64,000 nucleotides of DNA from Paragordius varius (lineage: Eukaryota; Nematomorpha): NCBI GenBank assembly GCA_964247055.1, contig OZ176052.1, positions 3,534,001 through 3,598,000 on the forward strand. The letters are read 5' to 3'. Below, in pieces: positions 10,665 through 23,200 of the stretch (its first letter is position 1; every line of letters starts with the position of its first letter). Position numbers and translations under genes: made by a program. The notes under the pieces are model-generated. The model searched no databases. It saw only the letters and a list, made by a program, of their open reading frames with translations, and was not told where the DNA came from.

Positions 10665-11257
10665 ATGCCGTATCTCGGAAAATCTTATTTCCCAAGATTT
10701 GATCCTCTAGATATAGATCAATCGGCTGTTGGTAAAGAGAAACGTCGATTTATTGATTTTGCCAGCAAAATTTTAAAAAAGTATTTAAAATTATTTTAAT
10801 GCTAATAACAAATAGATCACACCAGGAAATTGAATACATCCTAACACACAATATTTGGACTTGTAAAATCTCAGGGACTTTAAATTTGACCTATGAAGAA
10901 GCTCTTACCTCAGAATTAACTTTGTTACGTTCTCTGCCAACCTGTGAAAAAAACATGGAACATTTAATTTTGGAGTTTACCCATTTATGTATAAATATGA
11001 ATTTATAAAGATATAGCTAATTTTCCATTAGATACCTTGACTCACAGAGCTCAACTTTATGTGCATGATAACTTTCAAATTGGCTCCAAAGTCTATTTTA
11101 GTGGTGAAAAGTAAAAATTTAAATTTTTTAATTATAGGACTCCTGGTTATATTGTTAAAATTGACAAGGCTGGAGATGTAAATTTATTTTTTTAATTGTA
11201 GACATATACGGCTAATTTTAATGGAATGGATATTCTCACAAGCAAATCGGATCAAAT
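10665..11257 (+). CDS. BAZ1B: BAZ1B exons 1-5: WAC domain
   Basis: Residues 1 to about 155. [12 protein letters not shown] is the WAC start, [18 protein letters not shown] its hallmark, then [20 protein letters not shown] and [11 protein letters not shown]. In human WSTF the WAC domain targets replication foci and has reported H2A.X Tyr142 kinase activity; activity here is unknown. The four introns are extremely short (35, 43, 27 and 24 nt). Each contains or causes an in-frame stop or a phase break if retained, so they must be removed for the protein to be made. Exon 1's donor is the least certain junction. Confidence 0.8.
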
Positions 11258-14200
11258 GTAACACAATAAAATAATTTTTTTTTCTAAAAATGTCAATTTA
11301 ATTTAAATTAAAAATATTTTAATTAAAAGCGAGCAGTTATCTATGTGAAAATTCATCCCAACAAATTTTTTAAGTTTAGATATGGTATCTAATATTTTTA
11401 GCACAAAGCTTAGGATTAATTTGAGAAGATTTCATTTATAAAACGGTCGAATGTATATATATTTTTTCCTTGTATTTTAATATTTTAGCATTTAATTAAG
11501 GGAGTACAGTTTATTTTTAAATTCTTTATATAGAATTTTCAGTAATGTACCATCCAAATCCGCTATTAGACTCATCATTCGAGCCAATACATACAGGTCT
11601 CCCTTTGACCCCAAAGTTTGGATAGTGGAGAAACCACCTTTTGATACCAAAAACGAACGAAATGGACAAATGTTTGTTATTCCAACCGCTGAAAAAGTTT
11701 TTTACCTACATTTAAAATTGTGAAGCTTTTTCACAATGATAATTTTTTCAAATTACATTGCTAAATTAATGTATACTAAACCCCTTGATTGTGCCGTACT
11801 GATGAGTGCTTATAACCACTAAAGTTGTTACTATTGACGAAAAGTTTCACATATGACCTTATATTTTATTTCATTATTTTAAAAAAGAAATTTTGGAAGA
11901 ACGACTCATAAAAAGTAAATTCCAATATTGATTTCCGCAAATCCGTGATTTTTTGACATTTTTTATCAACATAAGATTTATTTTGTATTTTTTTTATACT
12001 TAAAATATTTTATATTATATGTAGTTAAGACTAGAAACCATGGTAAATTTGGGAAGACGTTTCGCCAAACCATTTCGGAATAAGACCGACTCTCAAGAAT
12101 CGACAGGTAAAAATTATTATTTTTTATTTATATACGCATTTCAGTTATTTTTTTTTTACAAAAATTTAATAAAAATTATAAATATAACTGATATAAAAAA
12201 TACACAAGTTATCAAACATATTATTAATTATATTTTTTATCAAAGGATTTACACCCCAAACTCCACCTAATGAACCAGTCCATAGATTAATATACGATCC
12301 AGTAACACGAAAATTTACACGTTATCCTGATAACAATGATTCAAATAACTGTAAGCATTTATTATTAATTTGCTTTCTTTTCTAACGTTTTAAGTTTGTT
12401 AAAATATACACATTGTTTGAATTTATTTTACTAGGTTTGGCTTTTCAACCTTATTGACCACTTAAATATGTACATTCTCTGTAAAACCAAATAATTTAAA
12501 CCACAATCATATATATATATTTTGACCTGTAAATTAATATTATTCTATGAAATATTATAATATGCGTAAATAAATATGACAAACAAATTGGAAATTAATA
12601 AATTTTTAATTTTTTTGTCATTTTTTTCATGCTAAAATATTTCACAAGATGGGAACTGGTTAGTTTTGCAAGCGCAGTCAATATTAATTTATTTAAACGT
12701 GTTTGAATTAATCAAAAGATTGTTTCGTAATTTTAACATATATGATAAAATAATTTAATTATATCAACATAAATAGTATATATATATATATATATTAAAG
12801 TTTGTTTGCTCTTGATTAAATCTTTCCCAATTTTCGCTCTAACAATATACTTTTATGATAATTTCTTTTAGCTGGCACGCACAATGATATTGACTCCCTT
12901 TGCATTGATATTATGGACGATGAAATAAATGATGTAGAACCTACTAATTTTTCTCCTACCATTGTATCTAAAACTCAGAGCATTATTAATAATGCAAAAT
13001 TGAATAATATTAATAATGGAAAAAGTGATAAGGGCGAAAATAGTGACGACGAGTTAAGTATTTTAAAGTGTATTGCAGTAACTCAGAACAAAAAGGGCCT
13101 TAATGAACCCGTTCCCATTAGTTTACCATCATCAACGACAACGATCAATTCTAGTACACAAAAACAATTTGTTACGGGTCTGCTTAGTAATTTACAAAAT
13201 TTATTATCCTTTCAAAAGAGCAAGAATGATGATGGCAATAATATTAATGTTACTACCACAAATGAAAAATTAATTAGTGACATTGCAAAGTTACCTGTAG
13301 ATTCGACAACCACAACTGCTAAACAAAAGCTACAGTTGGATATATTCAAGAATTTGAATGCCCTCCTAAAATCTAAACAATACCAAAAAGCGAATGGTAT
13401 TTTTATTTTCAGTTTAACTTTAATGGATAATTTTAACTTTGCCAGGGAAAAGTATTTTTTTTGATTGACGTATTAATTCGTTCTATTTGTCCTGATTAAA
13501 ATACTTATACGTTAAGAAAAAGTTTAACTTTTTTATAAAGAGCTCAACTCTAAAAGGTAATAGATATTATGAATCCTTTCTTTCTTGTGTAGCTAAAGCG
13601 AGAATGGTAATTAAATACGGTTTAAATATGGTATTGAGCCTTTTTCAATACTAATAACACTGCTCACCAAGGTTTTGCACCACCCCATTATTTTTGCATT
13701 TTCTGATACCTAATGGCATGGAAAGGCCAAAACAAAAAAGAAAATTGAGGCCACCAATAGGATTTTTCCAAAATATTTTTAAATTTGTATTTAATTCAAA
13801 AATAAAAATCATCCCTCGCGTACATATGTTTAAATATTCAAACAAGCAAGTCGATACAAGTAATATTCCATGCATGGATAACAAATTCTAGGCATTAAAT
13901 AAGATATTAAACAAGCTAAGAGCCAAAGTATTAAAAATTTAAAAGGGGCTTATGTATAGTGTGATAGATATGGGCGGCTGCACAAGCTCTGCATATCCCC
14001 CAAGCGATCCAATCATGCCAGATATGGCAAAGATAACAATAAGTAATCGTAAAGTCCGATAAGAGAGACTTGCAAACAAAATCCAGGCAAATTGACATGT
14101 CAAATTAACCAATTTACAGAATAAAGTTAGATAAATACAATTAAATTGAATATAAATTAGGTAAATACAAATGGTCCAACCCCATAACAGTAAATTCTAC

Positions 14201-17200
14201 TAAAAGTGGCTACACAACATCCATCTGAAATTCAAAATACAAAACAACCATTAATTTTAAAAAAATAAGGAATATTTACTAGGTATAAATAAAGGATTTT
14301 TTATAAGAACCAACTCAAGAGAAAAAGTCTAATAAGTACTCGAAAGAACGAAATCTAACAAAAAAATATAGCCTATCTGAAAGCCGAAGGTTTAACCATA
14401 GAATGCCTTTTTTAGTATTTTTTTAAAAAAATTTTATATGTGGTAAAAATTCACTTGAAAAAAAAGACTAAATTTTGACGTTTAAGTCCGTACTATTTTT
14501 TTCTCTCTGATATTTAAATGACATATTTATATTCAAAAGATAGAGTTTAAAACGCTTTATTAAATGATATTAAGTTCATAATATAATAACATTTTATTAT
14601 AAAGTTATATTTAATTTTCTCTCGATTTTCTCTTGTTTTTGAAAAATTGAAAAACCTATAAAATTTCAAAATTCTAATTGGAGGGATCAAAATTTTTTTC
14701 AAATTCGGTTTTAAAACACTGAAATTAGTCATAATTTAAAAAATTTGAGTGGTGGTGCTTAAAAATATCCAAATTTGTCGACTAGTGTAATAAATAGTCT
14801 ATTTAGTAAAAAAGGATTGAATATATGGTTTACTTTTTCTATTTGGCCGCTCTTTACGTCTAAATAGGTGACATATTTTACGCCTTATTCTATACTATCT
14901 AATCTATACCCTATTTAGATACCGCCAAACAACAAATCGTTAAAACTATAATGAAAATTCCTACTCAACTTATTCAAAAGGTTAACGGTAATAATGCAAA
15001 AATTATGAGTAATATATATAAGACTACCCCTGTCGATCTCACGCAACATGACATAAATAACCTTACAAGCAATGGTAAAAAAAGAGTTACATTTCAATTA
15101 CCCACTGAAACAAACAACCAAATTGAAACTATAACCATATCTAATGTCACACCTGATTTATCATCAAGTTAAAAATATCCTTTAATGTCTTTTACACAAA
15201 TTAAAACTTGAGAAAAATGGCAAATTAACATGATTATGACTTTTTTAGATATTTAGTTTTACTATCCATTTTTATTCATATTTTTTTATATAGAAAAAAT
15301 TAAACTAGTTAACAAATAAAATTATATGTTTATTTTGGTTTGTAAATTGTGGTTTTAAAATTACCACAGAAAGATAGTTTGTGGTAAGGTATATACAATA
15401 AACGGTTGTGACTAAAAAACTTAATTTTATTCAAAGTACTTGATATTTAGCATTCATTTATTTATTTAAAAATTAACTTAAGAGAAGTTGTATCATTAAT
15501 TATACAATAATTTTATTTTACAACCGGAATAAAACGTATAGATAAATCATCATCACAAACTCAACGCAAAAAGATCAAACTTGATAAAACAAACGCTAAC
15601 ATTTTTAATCATATGGTGGATGATAACAATTCACAGAAAAATCAAAAAAAGACTGTAAAATCTATTATGGCATCTAAACAGGGGACACTCCAATGGCATA
15701 AAGAGTTAGCTCTGAAAGCCATTCAGAATCAACAAGCGGCTGCGCGGAAAAGTAAAAAGAACAACACTTTTGCTAATGATGCTAAAAAGCCCGAAGGAAA
15801 AAATAGTGATGATATTGACGATGACGAGGACCTAACACTTTCTACGTTATCGCAACGGTTAAAACAAGAAAAACAAGCAATGGTATTTTGAATATTTTTA
15901 ATGTTTTTGTTCCCGTTATTCTATTAATTAATTTAATTGATTAAGTTTTGTTTTTGTATAAAAGGGATTGTCCAACTTTTTTAGAACGCCAAACGGATTA
16001 GTTGGAAAATTTGATATTAATTACAAGTAATGTCGCATAAAATTAATGATTAAACATAAGTTATTTTATGAAATACAAGTGTCATAAAGATAATCAATAT
16101 TTTTATCTTCCAATAACAATTTGGTCTTTACAATATGCATTTCAATACTTATTTCACACTATAGTAGGGCACTATGTAACACAGTAGTCTATGGAAAAAC
16201 AACAAAATGTTGAATAACAATTATTCCCTTTCCTTTTCCATATATTCTTGTTTTTCAAATTGCCTTACTATAGTCTGAAATAAGGAACCAGTAAAATGTA
16301 TACTGTAATTTTTTCTCATAAAATTTATTTATTTTTTTAGGAGCAGGACGAAACATCAAAGGAAACAAAAAAGATGATGGATTTGAACAAAGAAGTTGTC
16401 AATTATTACAATAAAAAGTAAATTTGTTTTTAATATTATTATTAACCATAGCGCGTTAATATTTTTAGGGTATTTTTTAACCGTGCAAAAATGATGACCG
16501 CTTTTAAATGAAATCATTAACGGTTATAAACAATTAATTAATTAATGATAAACAAATTGACCAATTATTTTGCTTTAATAAACTAAATAATCAAAATAAA
16601 ATAAAAATACTTTTCAACTTAAAATTAATGAATTTACTCACAACCAATATCCGGCCTTATGTCTAAATAAAATATTAATTTGCTTTTTAACAATATGACA
16701 ATTATATAAAATTTAATGATCTCGAAATATTTAATTTTAACATGCGAAATTCATAATTGATCAGACCCAATCTTATTTACTTTTTAATTTTATTGAACAT
16801 TTTATTTTATATCTATAGATTCAAAGAATATCACGATGCCCTGAAAGCCGTTCAATCAAAAGCAACAGTGACTCAGCACATTAATAATAATGATATAATT
16901 GGTGTAGATGAATCTAATAAAGATAATTCAAATATTGATAATAATACCCAAAATAACCAATTCATAGTTTCACGGACTATGAAAGCCCTGACATCTTTAA
17001 TACTTAAAGCGGCACGATCTTTGACAAAATCTCAAAGAGAGCTGTTAAATGAACCATTTAGATCAGACGTTGAACGCAAAAGTGAAGCGCTGAGAGAAAT
17101 TGAAAAATTGTAAGCTATTTTTCGCAAAAAATCTTGTATATGAGGCGTGTAAACTATGTAAAATTAATATTTTTTATTATTTAGAGTGCAATAAAATTTA

Positions 17201-20200
17201 GTTCTAACCACATATTGTTTGATGTCAATTTTTTAGGGATGCAGTCTATGTGAATGTTAATAATGAAGTTAAGGGACCACTAACTATACATTTTACAACG
17301 CCTTGTTTAACATTTAATATACGGCTATATAAAAAATGCCATTATTTAACTTATTAATTTGTGACTATCTATACTAAAATTTTGCTTAAATTATTTTTCG
17401 GCAAATTTTTTCTTATCGTTCTTAAAATATTCATATATGCACGAACGAAATAATATATTTATTTTAATAAAATTAATCCTTTTTTAATTATTCATTCATT
17501 AATTTTTTGCCATTTTATTTGACAGAAAATCAATGACAGCGGAAGAAAAGGAAAAATATTTGAAGGATCAACAAAAGGCAAAGCGTGATATAATTATTGA
17601 AATGCATAAGGTAACTTTTTTCTAACAAATATTTTCGAACGAAAGCTTGTTTTATTATTAAAAATGGTTTTTCCATTAGATAATATATTAAAGTTTTGAT
17701 TTCCAAGAAACTATCGCTATTAAAATAATATAATGGATCTATTAATAGAGATTAGACTTTTGACAAATTTGATTATGTATTTATGTCATTGTATAATATA
17801 ATTACATTTCATCGATTGAAATATATATTGGTAAAAAGCACAGTAGAATTTTTAAAGATTACTCGTATAATAAATATGCAATATAAAATGTTAAACAATG
17901 TCATTTTTTATATTAAGCATAGTTATTTATTTTTTCTAAATTGCTAACATAATTGTTAAATATGGATACGGGTCATTGATAAACCCTAATCATACAGATT
18001 ATATGCGAAAAAGATATGTATAAATCTTTTGCGTTTTGAATTTTATTTAAAAAAAATCGGTGATATAATTTTGGCCAATAAAATATCATAATTTCTTTTA
18101 AATAAAAATTTTACACATAACCAAATATCGATAAATTAACTTCTGTATATATTTACAGAAATATGAAGAAGCCACCTTAAATTTACCTATATTATTACCT
18201 ACTCTTTCTTTGTGTTGGCCTGAAAGTTTGAATGTTTTATTATTATTACCACCATCTCTTGAAACAAATCTCACTCATATTCAATCTATGCAAAATTTTA
18301 CCACACTTCCGTCCTCTACTACACATAACTATACTCATAATTTAAATACTAAAAATGCATGTGGGCCTTTAAATTTAACCTCAATCCTTAATAATTTGCT
18401 GGGAATTCTTAATTTTATAAACACTTTCCGCATCGATCTCATTGAATATGTCAATAGCTATGATGCTTACCATAGAGATATGGGTGATGATATAACTACT
18501 ACTGCCAACAACATTGCTAAAAAATCGAATACACCTCAAAAAGGTACGTGTTTTTTTTGCTTAAAAGTTAGGAGTTAATATCAAATATAGATGTATAGAA
18601 TACCAAAAAAATGATTTAATAGTTTATAAAGGGTTAAAGTTTTTTTAAAAATTTGATTTAATTGTTTATAAGATGTATTAAAATATATTAATTCTTTCAT
18701 AATTACTGCTTACATTTAAAATATTTGATAAGTAATTGGTTACCAATTCACACTAATAGGGCAATAATTGCTTGGATAACCTTGTTTACGTTAAATTTAT
18801 ACTTATGAGTCATATTAAAAAGTTTTCTGCCTGAATGCAATAATTTATGATTAAAAATCAATTATTTTAGAATTATATAACTTTCCTCCGCCCATACCCA
18901 TGACGTTAACCGAATTTTGCGATGGTCTTTTTACCATCTCCAATCAACATTATACATTTCAACTTGTACAAACACCCCAATCAGAAGCTAAAAAATTAGC
19001 AATTGAAAAAAATTTAACTGATGAAAAAAATAAAGAGTTGCAGTCTTTAACTTCCCCCGAACAACCAACAAAAGATTACTATAAAGAAAATAATACACTT
19101 CAAGAAACTTGCATAACTAATAACTCCGAAAAAACTGATGAAATCTATAATCAAACTAATGTAGATACAGAAAATATTAAAAAACCAATGGAATCGAAAT
19201 CTCCGCTGTGTGTGCAAACGATTGAATCACCCCTCATACGTGATGTTTCTAACGCTATAAATACTGCCACAACTATTATTAATAATAACAAACATAATCC
19301 CGAAATAGTTGAAAACTCAATTATTTTTCCACCTAAAATTCCATCTAAATCTCCGTTAGTTATGCAACCAATCAGTAATGCATTAAGCGCTTTAACCAAT
19401 CTTCCCAACGAAACTACCCTAGATAATGGTATTGATAATAACGAAAAATCTGAAGACCTAGTACATCGTAATGAAATGGATAGGAATGTGGAATCTTATA
19501 GAGATATGGATCCTAGCGCACCACCCCTCATAAGGTATCACACAAATGCATATCATGAAATGTGGCTTGAAATGGTCAGTTACCTATTGTACCAAGAAGT
19601 TTTTCAGGTTATTATTTATTTGCTTGCCTTTTAGACCAAATAGATGGTTTAGTTTATTTATTTAATTATTAAAATAATGTTAAAAAATTGCACCACCCCA
19701 AAGAAAATGGTGATTTTATTATAATTTTATTTAATTGTATTATATTACAGTAAAAATTGTAATAATACGGTCAAAACCCGAAAATATAAAGACAAATATT
19801 TTTTTTTCAAAAAGACAACCATACTTTTTTAATCTTGATTTTTTTGAATATAACTCATTGTTTTAAACTACAAATTATAATATAGAAATGTAAATTGGTA
19901 ACACAAACAATTGTGTGACGATTGTAATAAAATGTTTTTTATAGGATAATATAAGGTTTAAAAAAGTGTGGTTGTCTTTTGTAAAAAAAATTTGTCTTGA
20001 TATTTTTACATTTTGTCCATATAATTTCAACTTTCACTGTAAGACTAAGTTTTGACCAGTTTTATAGTATATCGGACACAAATTATATTTTTTTACCCAT
20101 TACAATTATTATAATATTTTTTCATACAGGATATTTACATATTTGGCCTTCCTATCCGTGCTTTTAGTCTTAATTTGGGTACATTGGGCGAAATATTGCG

Positions 20201-23200
20201 CTTAAGTTTCAATCATTTAACTACCCTGGATCAAACATCGTCAAAAACGACGGAGGTAAAAATATTCATACATAATTTTTTTATGTAATATTAATTTAAA
20301 AAAGGATAAAGTTTATAAGGGTTTTTTGATAATATAAAACAATATTTACCTTATTATTTTCTGTTTTTTTTAAAATAAAGTTTGTTCGTTTATTTGGAGA
20401 AATTTCGCACCCACCTATTATTTCTTTAATATTTTATTTTTAGTTATTTTATTTACACTATATAAAATAATAACGATATATTTAAATTAAAAAAAATAAA
20501 ATTGAAAATATTTTTTTTATAAAAAAATCAATAAAAAGAAAGTTTCGTATAATCAAATTCACAATAAAATTAATTTGGTTATTGGAATCAAAACCGACCT
20601 TAAGCATCCTTCAATTTTTTATTTGACCATATATTGTACGAGACTTAGTAACATAATAAAACATACACTTATTGCAAAACATTTGCTTAGCTTGTGTGTA
20701 AAAAACTACATTTATGTCTATTCCCACAGAACTCTAGTAGCAGCGATCTAAAGATAAATGAAAATGCACCATTTGTTACACGGGTGAAGGAGCTTGCTTT
20801 CCGTCTATCTCTGCGCGATTTGGATAAATTGGAACCGATCGAGAAATATAACATCCTACAAACCGTATATGAATGTGTATGCTTTAATCTACCCTTTGAA
20901 AATTTCCTAGCAAAACGGTGGCAACACATTATGAATTTGCGGAAGAGACAGCAAGAGTTATTTGCAGAGCTCAAACAATACGAACCTCCTATAGTTAATA
21001 AAGACGACGCTGAGGTTGGAAACATAAAAGAAAAAAATGAGGAAATTGACATGGAAACAAATGGTGATATATATGAGTTATTTTTTATAAACTCATTTCT
21101 AAAATGATAATAATCTTACAGATTTTGTGTATAACTTATATATGGAGCCGTATTTTTTCTTTCTAAATTGACGATCCTATCTCATTTTTTTCATTTGAAT
21201 GAAGAGTCGTATAAACGCACCTTATTAAATAGGTTTATATACTAAAATAATTTGTCAACCTTAGATTTAGTTACGATCGTCAAACGAAAACGGGAAAATG
21301 TTGAAAGTCCACAAGCCACCAAATTGCCTGAAAAGACTAAAAAATGGCGGGAACAACAGTTGAGAACTGAAATGGATCAAATCAAATCTAAATTAGCTGT
21401 ATACATTATCAATAATTATTTTTTTGGTGCTTTATTTTTAAGCAATTTTATTGTTGAAATTAAGGTTTTTTTTATTTATACCATATTCGGAAAAATGGTC
21501 GGTCCAAAGAATTTTTTGCCAAATATTTTTAGTATTTGAACCCTAATTACTTAATAATAAATGAAACTAAACTTAATATTATGTTTTTATTTTTGTGCAG
21601 AAAGCATATCATGATTATAAATGTGCTATTCGTTTACGTCCTATTGGAACCGATCGACATAATAGGCGATATTGGAAATTTCCTTATCAAAACGATGCCC
21701 TATATATTGAAGAAAATTGGGAACAGGATGAAAACATAAATCAATCCGACCCGTTTTTAAAGTTTATAATTATTAATAACAAAGAAATCATAAACTTTAA
21801 CACTCTTTTATTAATCATAAATAGGGTAAAAAATATGATTATAAAGAGAAAATAAAACTTATATTTTTATACATATACCTTATTTTTATCAATTGGGTTG
21901 CTTAATAATGAAAAGAAATATAAATTAATAACATCCAATTTTATATTTCACAATCATAATCATGTAGGTTTTATAATAAATTGAGAAGGTTCAAAAAATA
22001 TGGTTACTTTATGAAATAATAATAAGCCTCTCTTTTTATTTCGTCCTCACAATTTTATTTTCTACCGTAAAACTAATACAATTTTATGGGTTAATTTAAC
22101 TATATAAGCTTCACATATTATAAATATCGAGTATTAATGTATTTTATTACTTAACGTTAATTGTTACGAGCTTTTTTATGATAAAATATCTTATATATGT
22201 TATATATAGTACCATAAAACCAACTGCAAATAAATGGTATTGGATTCGTGATTTAGACACATTGGATCAATTGATAGCCAATTTAAGTGATCGGGGTGTA
22301 CATGAATCCGTGCTAAAAAGTCAGCTTAAATTGGCTTATGCAGAATTTCAAAAACATTTTAACAGGACAGAAAAAATAATTGTTTCTTCATCAAATGTTA
22401 AATTGAAAAAAAATGCGTCGGAAAATTCAATCATAGATCTCCAAACTAAATATTCATCGCCGACACTTAAAACCACAACCCCTATCATAACTTTGGATGA
22501 TGAGATCATGACACCTGAAAAGGGTGAAAATGTGAATGAAAATACTTTACAAGCTGTAAAACATGACCAAGAAAAAAATGGTACAATTTTGTCCAAAACT
22601 CATGCCATTTATGATAATATGGCTTTTGCTTTTCTGATCCAAGAATTTAAAGGGGTAACATTATACAAATTCTTTTGTACGGTTTTTAGCTCTTTTGAAA
22701 TACTATTCATGTGACATTTTATCTGTTTCAAAAACTATATAATTGTATTGAAAAACAACAGAATATTTTAATTAGAAGATATTGACCCATGTTCGGGTAA
22801 GTATTACTTACGTCCTTATGCTTATGCTTAAATCCTTATGCTTACATTTTTGAATAAATAATTTACATTCATCATAAGTCTGCTTCTAGTAGACTTATTA
22901 AAATTTCAAAGTGGCATAACTTTAAAAATATTGCGAATTTTTGAATTCTATTGGTATAAACTAAAGTATATTTAACAAATAATATATAGGTTTGAGTAAT
23001 GTCGATTCAATCTTACGACACCAAAAGGGGTTTACATAACCCCTGTTAAAAATATATTCTTAAAAAATCCAAAGTTTTCTAGGAGAAATGTACACATTTT
23101 ATCGAATTATATTTTTTAGATTTATTTGAGTCATGGAAATCGAAATATTTGTATATTTTGTGAAATAAAAAAATCTACCCAGTTTTTAAATTCTTTAAAT

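Noticed and set aside
11258-11542. A small extra exon in BAZ1B around 11335-11400 (reads [15 protein letters not shown]).
   Set aside because: No combination of donor and acceptor kept it in frame, while joining 11257 directly to 11543 restores the conserved NVPSKSAIR block.
13651-13891. Opposing frames of 65-77 codons in BAZ1B intron 9.
   Set aside because: No domain, no splice sites in phase, and both strands open over the same bases, as expected by chance.
15168-15541. A possible U12-type AT-AC intron in BAZ1B (ATATCCTTT at 15176 and TTTTAC at about 15525).
   Set aside because: The reading frame stops before the ATATCC donor, and no branch motif lies close to the AC end. A standard donor at 15168 and acceptor at 15541 keep phase.
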